A stretch of 64,000 bases of DNA from Kribbella pittospori (GTDB lineage: Bacteria > Actinomycetota > Actinomycetes > Propionibacteriales > Kribbellaceae): assembly GCF_004331465.1 (NCBI RefSeq), contig NZ_SJKB01000002.1:248001-312000 (forward strand). Reading direction: 5' to 3'. The notes under the pieces are model-generated. The model was not told the DNA's origin. It searched no databases and saw only the letters and a list, made by a program, of their open reading frames with translations. Shown here in pieces: positions 41,851 to 50,846 of this stretch (the stretch's first letter is position 1; every line of letters starts with the position of its first letter). Both the position numbers and the translations under genes were made by a program.

Positions 41851-43154
41851 GACGCCCACCCAGCCGGAGCGCTCGCCTGGTAACCGGCCGCCTGGAGCTC
41901 GGCCAGGCAGCTGATCGGCGCGGCCGCCTGGACCATGCCGTCCGGCCCGGCCTGGAAGATCTCGCTGGACAGCACCCGGCCGTCCACACCGTTGACCTCG
42001 CGGACCGAGGTGATGATCCGGCGCAGCCCGCCGCCGGAGGAGAAGTCGTTGCGTCGTTCAACGAACACGACGAAGTCGATCGCGCCCGCGATCAGCATCA
42101 TGGTGGCGTCGGCCGGCAGCCGCTCGGCCGACTGGATCGCGTAGGTGCAGATGCGGTTGAACACCTCGAGCGACGAGTTCGCGTGGATGGTCGACAGCGA
42201 GCCGTCGTTGCCCTGGCTCATCGCGTTCAGCATGGTGACGATCTCGTCGCCGAGCACCTCACCGACGATGACCCGGCTGGGGTTCATGCGCAGCGACCGG
42301 CGGACCAGCTCGGCCATCACGATGGCGCCCTGGCCCTCGCTGTTCGGCAGCCGCTCCTCGGTGGCCAGCACGTTCGGGTGCAGGTCCTCGAACTCGCCCA
42401 GGCCCAGCTCCAGCGAGCGCTCGACCGTGATCAGGCGCTCGTCCGGCGGGATCTCGTTGGCCAGCGCCCGCAGCAGCGTCGTCTTCCCGGCGTTCGTGGC
42501 GCCCGCGATCATGATGTTCTTGCGGGCCGCGACGGCCGCGGACAGGAACGACGCCAGGTCCGGCGTCATCGTGCCGTACTCGATCAGCATCTCCAGCGAC
42601 ACCCGGGTCAGCCGGGCGCGACGGATCGAGACCGACGGACGGGGGCAGACACCCATCAGCGCCGACAACCGGCTGCCGTCGGGCAGCCGCAGGTCGAGCT
42701 GCGGGTTGGCCGAGTCGAACGGCCGGCTGGCCAGGCCGGAGTACGCCGCCAGCGTCTGGATCAGCTCGACCAGCTCGTCGTCGGACTCGGCGACCGGGTC
42801 GCCCAGCTCCTCGCGGCCGTCGGCGAACCCGATGAAGACCCGGTCGCACCCGTTGATGTCGATGTTCTCCACCATCGGGTCGTCGAGCAGCGGCTGCAGC
42901 CGGCCGACGCCGAACAGTGCGGCATGGATGCCGTCGGCAAGATCATGCTCCTCGGACGCTCCCGGTGGGGTCCGGCCGGCGGCGATCTCGGCCCGGGCGT
43001 GCGTCTCCAGCACCCGGCCGACGACCGCCCGGGCGAACTGGCGCTCGTCCTCCGCGGACATCTGCGGCAGGCCGTTGGCGGCGTCCTCGCGGCGTTGCCG
43101 GGCCAGGACCTCGGCGACCTCTTCACGGAGGCGGCGTACCAGTGACTGGTCCAT
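41847..43154 (-). CDS. tadA: TadA/CpaF-type pilus assembly ATPase
   Basis: 435 residues. The N-terminal domain is followed by the secretion ATPase core, with Walker A 'IAGATNAGKTTLLRALA', Asp box 'PDERLITVE', Walker B region 'MRLNPSRVIVGEVLG'-type and His box 'STIHANSS'. It hydrolyses ATP to power Flp pilus assembly. The ATG shares a base with the stop of the CpaE-like gene (TGATG). Confidence 0.92.
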   Translation of the reverse strand: MDQSLVRRLREEVAEVLARQRREDAANGLPQMSAEDERQFARAVVGRVLETHARAEIAAGRTPPGASEEHDLADGIHAALFGVGRLQPLLDDPMVENIDINGCDRVFIGFADGREELGDPVAESDDELVELIQTLAAYSGLASRPFDSANPQLDLRLPDGSRLSALMGVCPRPSVSIRRARLTRVSLEMLIEYGTMTPDLASFLSAAVAARKNIMIAGATNAGKTTLLRALANEIPPDERLITVERSLELGLGEFEDLHPNVLATEERLPNSEGQGAIVMAELVRRSLRMNPSRVIVGEVLGDEIVTMLNAMSQGNDGSLSTIHANSSLEVFNRICTYAIQSAERLPADATMMLIAGAIDFVVFVERRNDFSSGGGLRRIITSVREVNGVDGRVLSSEIFQAGPDGMVQAAAPISCLAELQAAGYQASAPAGWAS

Positions 43155-43954
43155 CAGGCGACACCCCATTCCGCGTTCTGTGACGCCGGCGCCGGGCGGC
43201 CCAGCCGGTGCAGCCGCTCGGCCACCTCGGCACCTGACCGCACCAGCAGCGACTTACGCGCCCGGTGGCCGTCACCCAGCCGGATGGCCTCGGCGGCCTT
43301 CTCGTCCTCGGCGATGATGCCCAGCACGGAGACCGGCAGCCGCGAGCGCTCCAGGATCGACTGCACGTCCCCGGCCACCCGGCCGTCCCGGTACGACGCG
43401 ACCAGCGCGACGCCCACCGGGACCGCCTCGTACTGCCCGAACTGGAGCACGTCGGCGAAGCTGTGCAGCCGCTCCCGCAGATGCGCGAGCCCCTCGACCG
43501 TCGGACGGGCCACCATCAGTACGGCGTCCGCGTTCTGCAGCACCGGAACGGTCGCGGAGCCCGGCATCAGCCGGCCGCAATCCGCGATCACGTCGCGGCC
43601 CTCGGGGTCCGAGCGCAGCAGGCGGGCCAGGTGCAACCACGCCGGGCCGAGGCCTTGCACCTGGCTCGGCGACGTCACGCCCGTCAGCACCTGCAGGCCG
43701 CCGGAGACGCGCTGGACGTGGTCGGTGAGCAGCGCCTCGCCGCTACCCCGGCGGACGCCGGCGCCCAGCGACAGCAGTCCGCGATCCGGGTCGAGCGGCG
43801 CACCGGCCTCGTCGCGGTACCGCAGGGCGACATCGCCTCCGGCCGGGTCGAGGTCCGCCAGCACCGGCTCCACCGGCCACGCGCCGGCCAGGACCACAGA
43901 TGTCGTGGTGACCCCTGGCGAGCCCTTCGCCGAGGCGATGACGTACAGGCCCAT
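43154..43954 (-). CDS. CpaE/MinD-like protein with altered P-loop
   Basis: 266 residues. The MinD/ParA-like fold starts 'VIASAKGSPGVTTTSVVLAGAW' and continues with 'LADLDPAGGDVALRY' and 'VIADCGRLMPGS'. CpaE/TadZ proteins place the Tad machinery in the cell. In the deviant Walker A the P-loop lysine (KGGxGKT) is Val (KGSPGVTT), while the first signature Lys remains. ATP hydrolysis is therefore doubtful, though binding may persist. It lies between CpaB and TadA without gaps. Confidence 0.82.
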   Translation of the reverse strand: MGLYVIASAKGSPGVTTTSVVLAGAWPVEPVLADLDPAGGDVALRYRDEAGAPLDPDRGLLSLGAGVRRGSGEALLTDHVQRVSGGLQVLTGVTSPSQVQGLGPAWLHLARLLRSDPEGRDVIADCGRLMPGSATVPVLQNADAVLMVARPTVEGLAHLRERLHSFADVLQFGQYEAVPVGVALVASYRDGRVAGDVQSILERSRLPVSVLGIIAEDEKAAEAIRLGDGHRARKSLLVRSGAEVAERLHRLGRPAPASQNAEWGVA

Positions 43955-44668
43955 CTACTTGTCTCCCAGTGACGAGCCGCTCTTCAGCAGCGCGACCGCG
44001 ATCCGGTTGTTGCCTGAGGCATCGGTAATTGCCTTGACGTCGCCCCGGTCGACCAGCATCGTCGCGGTCTGCGCGTCGGCGGTGTCCTTGCCCAGGCCAC
44101 TGCCCTCGTCGGCCGATTGCGGCGAGTCCAGCACGACGGCCTCGCCCAGCTCGGCCGGCGGCGTGTTGCCCTGGCCGATCCGGATCAGCTGGACCTCGTC
44201 GCCGGGCATCAGTCCGGTGGCCGGCACCCGGCCGTCGAGCAGGACGACGCCGACCGCGGCCTTGTCGTCGGAGATCGGGGAGGACTTGGTGGTCTGCAGG
44301 CCGTCGAGCAACTGGCCCTTGACCAGGTTGACCTTGGCGTACCTGCCGAGGATCTTGTCGACGTCGTCGGCGGGGATCAGGTTCAGGTTGTCACCGGAGA
44401 CCCGGGTCTGGGCCAGGTCCTCCTTGGTGATCTTCGAGCCGACGCTGACGTCGCGCGCCACCTGCACCACCGCGACCCGCTCGTCCATCCGGACCGCGAG
44501 CACACCGGCGATCAGCGCACCGCCGACGATCAGCAGAGCCGCGAGCGCGGCGAGCGTCGGCCGGCGCCGTTTCGACGCGGTCGGCAGTCTGCCGCCCGGA
44601 GTACGGTTCGAGGCTCGGTTGGCACGCTGGCGCTGCCGGTCGACCATCTCGGTGCCGGTGGTGGACAT
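43955..44668 (-). CDS. CpaB/RcpC-like SAF-domain protein
   Basis: 237 residues. A basic cytoplasmic start and one transmembrane helix (about 38-59) are followed by a SAF domain ('VVQVARDVSVGSKITKEDLAQTRVSG'), and a beta-rich region containing 'VVLLDGRVPATGLMPGDEVQLI'. It is a Tad pilus component, likely linking the machine to the cell wall. It is the first gene of the leftward operon. A TAGGGT -10 lies about 80 bp upstream at 44749-44754. Confidence 0.8.
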   Translation of the reverse strand: MSTTGTEMVDRQRQRANRASNRTPGGRLPTASKRRRPTLAALAALLIVGGALIAGVLAVRMDERVAVVQVARDVSVGSKITKEDLAQTRVSGDNLNLIPADDVDKILGRYAKVNLVKGQLLDGLQTTKSSPISDDKAAVGVVLLDGRVPATGLMPGDEVQLIRIGQGNTPPAELGEAVVLDSPQSADEGSGLGKDTADAQTATMLVDRGDVKAITDASGNNRIAVALLKSGSSLGDK

Positions 44669-44748
44669 CTGCCCTACTTCCTTCTGGATCCTTCGCGGGC
44701 CGTTCCGGCACCGGATTCGGCGCTAAGCCCTCGTCTGGCAGCCTCTGA

Positions 44749-44754
44749 CCCTAC
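44749..44754 (-). promoter_or_regulatory. -10 element (TAGGGT) for the Tad operon
   Basis: On the minus strand TAGGGT lies in the 190-bp gap between the divergent tad and secretion clusters, about 80 nt before the first tad start. No clear -35 is seen. Confidence 0.35.
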
Positions 44755-44858
44755 CGCCTGTCCGGGGTCATCTCGCACCGGACCCGAGGTCCGGAACCGG
44801 GCACCCTCAGCACCCTTGATCTTACTCTCCGTCATCGATTTTCGGGGTCATCCGAACG

Positions 44859-45830
44859 GTGAACCGGCGCGATGGTCGAATGGCCGGTATGGCGGATCGC
44901 GTGGAGCAACGCATCGCGGCGGGACGCTCTGCCCGCGCGGAACTGCAGCCGCTGAGCCAGACGATCCACCGGCTGCAGCGCCGGATGGACAATCTGTACG
45001 GCGAGACCAGGCACTGGGACAAGAAAGTTGCCCACGGCTACGACCAGTTGGACCGGCTGGAGCGGCGGACCGGATCCTGGCTCGGATCACTGTTCGGCCG
45101 TGGCCAGGAACAGCAACTCGACGACCTGCGCGCGGAGCTCTACGAGGCCGAGGACCGCTACGACGACGCCCGCCGCCGGTTCGAGCAGACTCGCACCGAA
45201 CTGGACGACGCACGAGCCCGGTACGACGACCTGCAGCTGGTCGCCGACGACTACGTGGCCGCGCTGGACGACAAGGAGTCCGGCCTGCTCACGGCCGGGG
45301 ACGACACCGCTGACCGCCTGCGGGTGATCGCCACCGAGCTCGAGGACCTCGCCGTACGGCTGCGCGAGACCGACGACCTGATCACCAGCGTCGGCTGGTC
45401 CGATCGCGCCCTGGACACCCTCGAGTTCCTGGTGAACCGGGCGACAGTGGCGGCCGCCGGCGATGCGGCCGGCGGCGGCATCCTGGCCGGCAAGGCGAAG
45501 TTCGACGAACTGCAGGCCGTCGACGGCGCCGCGGCGTACGCCGACCGCTGCCTGTCCAAGCTCAGCGACGAGCTCCGGACGTACGACGAACGCCGGCCAC
45601 TGCGATCCGGGCAGCCGCTCGATGCCGGCGGCCGGCTGCTCGACGTGTGGCTGGATCGCCCCGGTCTCGACATGAAGGCGTTCGTCCTCGTACTGCAGAC
45701 CCGCAAGCAGATCCCGCGCACCCGGGACGTGGTCCGCCAGGTGGGCGACGACCTCGCCGCCCGCCGGACCGAGATCCTCACCGAGACCGAGGCGCTCACC
45801 GCCGAACGCACCGCCCTGCTGTCCGGCTGA
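44859..45830 (+). CDS. Long coiled-coil protein beside the type VII-like locus
   Basis: 323 residues. A coiled coil (about 40-140, 'LDDLRAELYEAEDRYDDARRR') is followed by helical segments with an Ala/Gly-rich hinge ('AAAGDAAGGGILAGKAKFDEL') and another helical C-terminus. No signal or membrane helix is present. It precedes the secretion ATPase by 63 bp in the same direction, and may be a scaffold or chaperone for it. That is inference, and no named family is recognised. The start is uncertain: GTG at 44859 or ATG at 44889. Confidence 0.65.
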   Translation: MNRRDGRMAGMADRVEQRIAAGRSARAELQPLSQTIHRLQRRMDNLYGETRHWDKKVAHGYDQLDRLERRTGSWLGSLFGRGQEQQLDDLRAELYEAEDRYDDARRRFEQTRTELDDARARYDDLQLVADDYVAALDDKESGLLTAGDDTADRLRVIATELEDLAVRLRETDDLITSVGWSDRALDTLEFLVNRATVAAAGDAAGGGILAGKAKFDELQAVDGAAAYADRCLSKLSDELRTYDERRPLRSGQPLDAGGRLLDVWLDRPGLDMKAFVLVLQTRKQIPRTRDVVRQVGDDLAARRTEILTETEALTAERTALLSG

Positions 45831-45843
45831 ACCCGCGCCCCTG

Positions 45844-45860
45844 CGCAGTCCTAGACTGCG
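45844..45860. promoter_or_regulatory. Palindrome overlapping the -10 of the secretion ATPase gene
   Basis: CGCAGTC-CTA-GACTGCG is a perfect 7-bp inverted repeat containing TAGACT (45852-45857). That hexamer is a good -10 about 37 nt before the GTG, with GGGAG as ribosome-binding site. It may be an operator, or alternatively a small terminator of the preceding gene. Confidence 0.5.
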
Positions 45861-45893
45861 GAGGTTCGAGAGGCCGATGAGGGAGCCCTGACA

Positions 45894-48800
45894 GTGCTGC
45901 TGTTCCTGACCGCCGTAGACGCCCGGACCGGTGTGGCCCGGGATCTCACCATCGACGCCGAGGACGACACCACCATCGGCGACCTGGCGGGAGCCCTGGC
46001 GCCGGACGGCCGCCCGCCGGCCGGTTCCGACGACGGTTCGATCCGGCTGCTCAGCAGCGCCCCGAGCGCCAACGGCTTCGACACCTCCCGCCCACCGCTG
46101 TTCCTGCGCGGCCGGCAACTGCCGGACAACGCCCTGCTGAAGGCATCCCCGGTCCGGCATGGTGCGGTCATCGGCATCGGCGCTCCGGTGGCCGACCCCG
46201 GCGTCGAGCCGAGCGGCATCGTCGACCTGTGCTGCACCGGCGGGTACGGCGCGGGCCTGGTGCACCGGCTCGGCGTCGGCTCGTACGTCCTCGGAATGGA
46301 TCACTCGGCCCTGCCTCTGGTCGAGGACTCCCCCGAAGTGGCGGCGTACCTGGAGGTCGGCATCGACGGGCGGGTCATGATCCGGCCTGGCATGGAAGAG
46401 CTCGGCACCGTCCCTGCCCCGGACCGCCGGGTCCCGCTGGACGGTCCGATCATCGTCGGCGACCAGCTCCCGCCGCCGCCCAAGAAGCGCTGGTGGCAGC
46501 GCAAGAAGCAGGCGATGGAGCGGCTCAGCACGTCCCGCGACACCATCAGTCCACAGGACGCACTGCCCTACCTGCGGATCGACCGCGAGCCCGTCACCGG
46601 CGAGGTCGAGTGGGAGCCGGGCAGCGTGCTCGGCATCGGCCGCCAGTACTTCGAGCTGTCGCCGGTGACCGCTCCGGACGCGTCGCTGGTCCCGACCGCG
46701 GAGGGCGCGACGATGGACTTCAGCCGGCCGCCCCGGCTGCTGCCCGAGCAGCGCAAGACCGAGTTCTCGCTGCCAGGCGTGCCGCACCGACCGGACAAGA
46801 TGCCGATCCCGTTCCTCATCGTCATCGCGCCGGTGTTCATGAGCGGGGCGACGTACCTGATCACGCATTCGACGTACACGCTGATGTTCGCGGCGATCTC
46901 GCCGCTGATGATGATCGCGAACTTCACCAGCTCCCGGCGGATGCAGAAGGTCCAGTACACCCGTCAGCTGGCCGAGTACCACGAGCAGCTCCGCAGGGTC
47001 GAGCAAGACGCGTTCGACAGCCTGCTGGACGAGCGCTCCTCCCGCCGGCACAACTGGCCGGATCCCGCCGCGCTGCTGCTGTTCGCCAACGGACCGAGGG
47101 CGCGGTTGTGGGAACGCCGGCCGAAGGACCCGGACTGGTTGGTGGTCCGGGTCGGCACCGCCGACGTGCCGAGTGCGGTGACGGTCAAGGACTCGTCGCG
47201 GATGCAGCACGAGGGTCCGTTGCGCTGGACCGCTCCCGACGTACCGGCTGTGCTGCCGCTGGCCAAGGCCGGTGTCGTGGGCATCGCCGGACCGCCCGAA
47301 CTGCGGCAGACGGTGGCGCAGTCGATCCTGCTCCAGCTCGCCACCCTGCACAGCCCGGCGAACCTGCGGATGGCTGTCATCACGTACGGCGCCAACCGGG
47401 ACGCGTGGTCGTGGACGCCGTGGCTGCCGCACCTGCGCCGCCGCGACGCCGGGGTCGCGGTCGCCTCCGTCGCCACCGACGCCGACACCGCGTCGCGCCG
47501 CGTCAACGAACTGCTCGCCGAGATCGACCAGCGGCGTGAGCTCGAGGAGCAGCAGGTCCCGCTCCCCGACCAGATCGTCGTCGTACTCGACGGCGCGAAC
47601 GAGCTGCGGCGCAACAGCGGCGTGGTCACCCTGCTCCGGCAGGGCCCGCGGTACGGCATCTTCGCGATCTGTCTCGACGAGGACCAGCGGCAGCTCCCTG
47701 AAGAGTGCCGCGCGCTCGTCATCGGCACGCAGTACGGCGTGAGCCTGGCGACCACCCAGGAGGCCACCGTCGAGGGGATCCAGCCAGACCTGGTGCCGGC
47801 CAGCTGGTGCGACCGGCTGGCGCGGGCGCTCGCGCCGGTCCGGGACGCCACCGCCGACGGTGCCGCGTCGTCCCTGCCGGACTCGTCCCGGCTGCTCGAC
47901 GTACTGCGTCTCAACGACCCGACCGGCGACGACATCGTGCAGCGGTGGAAGAGTGGCGGCCGCACCACCCGGGCAGTTGTCGGCGAAGGCGTGGAGGGCA
48001 CCTTCAGCCTCGACATCCGCACCGACGGTCCGCACGGCCTGGTGGCCGGCACCACCGGTTCCGGTAAGTCCGAGCTGCTCCAGACCATCATCGCTTCGCT
48101 TGCCGTCGGCAACCGCCCGGACGAGTTCACCTTCGTGCTGGTGGACTACAAGGGTGGTGCGGCGTTCAAGGACTGCAAGCTGCTCCCGCACACCGTCGGT
48201 ATGGTCACCGACCTCGACGGCCACCTGACCACCCGCGCGCTGGAGTCCCTCGGCGCCGAGCTGCGTCGCCGGGAGCATCAGCTCGCGGACGCCGACGCCA
48301 AGGACATCGACGACTACCTGGCGGCCAAGGAGGACGGCGACGCCCCGATGCCGCGGCTGCTGCTGGTCATCGACGAGTTCGCGGCCATGGTGTCGGAACT
48401 GCCCGACTTCGTCGACGGTCTCGTCGACATCGCCCGGCGTGGCCGGTCGCTCGGCGTCCACCTGATCCTGGCCACGCAGCGTCCGTCCGGCGTCGTGTCG
48501 GCCGAGATCAAGTCGAACACCAACCTGCGGATCGCGCTGCGGGTCACCGACCAGCAGGACTCGTCCGACGTCATCGACGCCTCCGACGCGGCGCACATCT
48601 CCAAGTCGACGCCGGGCCGCGCCCTGGCCCGCCTCGGCCACTCGTCCCTGATCCCGTTCCAGTCCGCCCGCGTCGGCGGCCGCCCCCGCGGAGTGCAGGT
48701 GCGCAGCGATGTCGCCGTACGCCCGTTCGACGCCGACTCCGCGGCGCGGAACCAGGCGGTCCAGGTGGTCGAGGACGAGGACGACATCACCACGCCGACC

Positions 48801-50450
48801 GACCTGACCAGCCTGGTCCGGGCGATCGACGCGGCCACCGCACAGATGGCCATCCCGCCGATCCCCTCGCCGTGGCTGCCGGCGCTCGAGGAGCAGCTCA
48901 CACTCGACGACCTCGACCTGCCGGAGCGCAAGACCGGTGTGGTGCCACCGCTGCCCATCGGTCTTGCCGACATCCCGTACCAGCAGGCCCAGCGCACCGA
49001 GGTCTGGGACCTCGGCAAGTCGGGTCACCTGGTGATCGCCGGCGCCGGCCGGATGGGCCGCTCCACCGGCCTGCGCTGCATCGCCGGCGCGATCGGCCGG
49101 TTCTGCGACCCGCGCGATGTGCACCTCTACGGCATCGACGCGGGCAACGGTGCACTACTGCCGATGCTGTCGCTGCCGCATACCGGAGCCGTTGTCCAGC
49201 GCAACCAGGTGGACCGGATGTACCGCCTGATGAACCTGCTCAACTCCGAGGTCACCCGGCGCCAGCAACTCCTGGCCCAGCAGGGATTCGCGGACATCAC
49301 CGAGCAACGCGAGGCGGTGGCCGAGGACGACCGCCTGCCGTACTTCGTGGTGCTGCTGGACCGTCTCGAGGGCTTCACCGCGGCCTACGAGTCCGTCGAC
49401 GGCGGCACGATGATCGACCTGCTCATCTCGGTCCTGCAGGAGGGTGCCGGCGTCGGGATCCGCGTGGTTCTCGGGACCGACCGGAGCGGTGTCCTGGGCC
49501 GCGTCTCCGCGCTCGTCGAGGACCGGCTGATGCTGCGGATGCCCGAGGCCGGTGACTTCTCCGCGATCGGCATGCGCAGTCGCGACGTACCGACCTCGAT
49601 GCCGCCGGGCCGCGCGTTCCGTGGCGGCGAGAGGCCGCGTGAGGTCCAGATCGCCTTGCTGACCGAGGATCCGACGGGTGTCGCCCAGGTCGGCGCGCTG
49701 CAGGACATCGGCCGGGTCGCGACCGAGTTGGCCGGCGAGATCCCGCTCGTGCTGCGCCCGCGGCGCGTCGACGAGCTCCCCCTCAGCATCTCGACCACCA
49801 AGGCGATGGAGCTGTCCACCAGCCAGCCGACGCAGAGCCAGATCTCCGTCGGCGTCGGCGGCGACACCCTGACCCTGCTCAGGTACGACGCGCTCCAGGA
49901 CGGCGCCGGATTCCTGATCAGCGGTCCGCCCCGATCCGGCAAGAGCACGGCGCTGGAGTTCATGCTGCGGGAGGCGGATGCCATGGGCTGGCGGACGCTG
50001 ATCGTCACCCCCCGGCTGTCGCCGTTGCGCAACCTCAAGGGCCGCAAGAGCCGGGGCCAGTTCCACGCGGACGCATCGATCGGCGACCTCGAGGACGCGT
50101 TGCGGTCCCTCGGACCCCGGCACCTGGTCGTCTTCGACGACTTCGACGTCCTCGGTCCGGACCACGCCGTCAGCACGGCCGTCGCGACGCACTACCAAAC
50201 CCTGCGCGACTCCGGCAGCTGCGTGATCGTGGCCTGCGGCATCGATGAGGTCGGCGGCTACTACCGCGGTCTGACCGCCGACATCCGCAAGGGCCGGACC
50301 GGTCTGCTGCTGGCGCCACGATCGTCCAGCGACGGCGAGATTCTCAACGTCCGGTTGCCACGCTCGGCGACCGCCAGCCTTCCGATCGGCCGCGGCGTGT
50401 TCGCGCGGCCCGGCGGCTGGAGCTGGGCGCAGGTGCCGATCGATGGCTGA
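45894..50450 (+). CDS. EssC/EccC-like type VII secretion ATPase (FtsK/SpoIIIE)
   Basis: 1518 residues in one chain. An N-terminal beta domain of about 240 residues is followed by two adjacent transmembrane helices (about 304-344). Three FtsK/SpoIIIE-type ATPase modules follow. The first has intact Walker A 'AGTTGSGKSELL' (~717) and Walker B 'LLLVIDEFA' (~823). The second has a degenerate loop 'GAGRMGRSTG' (~1050) without the lysine. The third has 'GPPRSGKSTALE' (~1344). This layout matches EssC/EccC motors that export WXG100 proteins. The following gene encodes a small ESX-like protein, which supports that role. EccB, EccD, EccE and mycosin genes are not in the window. Confidence 0.85.
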   Translation: MLLFLTAVDARTGVARDLTIDAEDDTTIGDLAGALAPDGRPPAGSDDGSIRLLSSAPSANGFDTSRPPLFLRGRQLPDNALLKASPVRHGAVIGIGAPVADPGVEPSGIVDLCCTGGYGAGLVHRLGVGSYVLGMDHSALPLVEDSPEVAAYLEVGIDGRVMIRPGMEELGTVPAPDRRVPLDGPIIVGDQLPPPPKKRWWQRKKQAMERLSTSRDTISPQDALPYLRIDREPVTGEVEWEPGSVLGIGRQYFELSPVTAPDASLVPTAEGATMDFSRPPRLLPEQRKTEFSLPGVPHRPDKMPIPFLIVIAPVFMSGATYLITHSTYTLMFAAISPLMMIANFTSSRRMQKVQYTRQLAEYHEQLRRVEQDAFDSLLDERSSRRHNWPDPAALLLFANGPRARLWERRPKDPDWLVVRVGTADVPSAVTVKDSSRMQHEGPLRWTAPDVPAVLPLAKAGVVGIAGPPELRQTVAQSILLQLATLHSPANLRMAVITYGANRDAWSWTPWLPHLRRRDAGVAVASVATDADTASRRVNELLAEIDQRRELEEQQVPLPDQIVVVLDGANELRRNSGVVTLLRQGPRYGIFAICLDEDQRQLPEECRALVIGTQYGVSLATTQEATVEGIQPDLVPASWCDRLARALAPVRDATADGAASSLPDSSRLLDVLRLNDPTGDDIVQRWKSGGRTTRAVVGEGVEGTFSLDIRTDGPHGLVAGTTGSGKSELLQTIIASLAVGNRPDEFTFVLVDYKGGAAFKDCKLLPHTVGMVTDLDGHLTTRALESLGAELRRREHQLADADAKDIDDYLAAKEDGDAPMPRLLLVIDEFAAMVSELPDFVDGLVDIARRGRSLGVHLILATQRPSGVVSAEIKSNTNLRIALRVTDQQDSSDVIDASDAAHISKSTPGRALARLGHSSLIPFQSARVGGRPRGVQVRSDVAVRPFDADSAARNQAVQVVEDEDDITTPTDLTSLVRAIDAATAQMAIPPIPSPWLPALEEQLTLDDLDLPERKTGVVPPLPIGLADIPYQQAQRTEVWDLGKSGHLVIAGAGRMGRSTGLRCIAGAIGRFCDPRDVHLYGIDAGNGALLPMLSLPHTGAVVQRNQVDRMYRLMNLLNSEVTRRQQLLAQQGFADITEQREAVAEDDRLPYFVVLLDRLEGFTAAYESVDGGTMIDLLISVLQEGAGVGIRVVLGTDRSGVLGRVSALVEDRLMLRMPEAGDFSAIGMRSRDVPTSMPPGRAFRGGERPREVQIALLTEDPTGVAQVGALQDIGRVATELAGEIPLVLRPRRVDELPLSISTTKAMELSTSQPTQSQISVGVGGDTLTLLRYDALQDGAGFLISGPPRSGKSTALEFMLREADAMGWRTLIVTPRLSPLRNLKGRKSRGQFHADASIGDLEDALRSLGPRHLVVFDDFDVLGPDHAVSTAVATHYQTLRDSGSCVIVACGIDEVGGYYRGLTADIRKGRTGLLLAPRSSSDGEILNVRLPRSATASLPIGRGVFARPGGWSWAQVPIDG

Positions 50451-50483
50451 CCTGCGGGGACCCGACGATCTGACCCTGGCTTT

Positions 50484-50492
50484 TACTAATCT
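50484..50492 (+). promoter_or_regulatory. AT-rich -10-like element before the cargo genes
   Basis: TACTAATCT contains two overlapping -10-like hexamers in the 71-bp gap after the ATPase gene. AGAGGGG precedes the ATG at 50522. No convincing -35 is seen. Confidence 0.35.
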
Positions 50493-50521
50493 GTGACGTA
50501 CCTGACGACAGAGGGGTGGGC

Positions 50522-50845
50522 ATGGCTGAAGAGCAGAACGCGTACAAGGGCACACTGAACAACTGCAAGACCTCGGTGATCCCGAATTGCCGGGACGCGA
50601 TCTACCACGGGGCCGGCAACCCGGCCGACAGCCTGCTCAGCGACCTGTCGTCGGGCGGCTGGGCCTGCGACAGCGCGACCGAGTTCTCGAACACGCTGCG
50701 CGGGAAGACCGCGACGATCCTCGGTGCGTTCGACGACGCGGTCACTGTGGTCAACGCGGCGTGGAGCAAGGAGCCGGACGAGGTGCCGGAGAACGACTGG
50801 CGTGGCAACGCCTGGCCCAAGCAGTGGTCGATGAGGAACATGTGA
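50522..50845 (+). CDS. Small ESX/WXG100-like helical protein
   Basis: 107 residues. It has a helical hairpin with an early acidic start and a central turn 'SSGGWACDSATEFSNTL', in which Trp is followed by a helix as in WXG100 proteins but without a strict W-x-G. A second helix and a Trp-rich tail 'DWRGNAWPKQWSMRNM' follow. It lies directly after the secretion ATPase gene and one base before the large cargo-like gene, so it is probably exported with, or escorts, that protein. Family assignment is tentative. Confidence 0.6.
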   Translation: MAEEQNAYKGTLNNCKTSVIPNCRDAIYHGAGNPADSLLSDLSSGGWACDSATEFSNTLRGKTATILGAFDDAVTVVNAAWSKEPDEVPENDWRGNAWPKQWSMRNM

Positions 50846-50846
50846 G

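Noticed and set aside
45087..49124. 1345-codon open frame on the minus strand opposite the secretion ATPase gene
   Set aside because: The product is low-complexity (Arg, Gly, Val, Asp-rich) with no recognisable domain, and it runs antisense across two well-supported genes. This is the usual third-position GC effect in high-GC DNA.
50516..50521. GTG start two codons before the ESX-like gene ATG
   Set aside because: The ATG at 50522 has AGAGGGG at better spacing.
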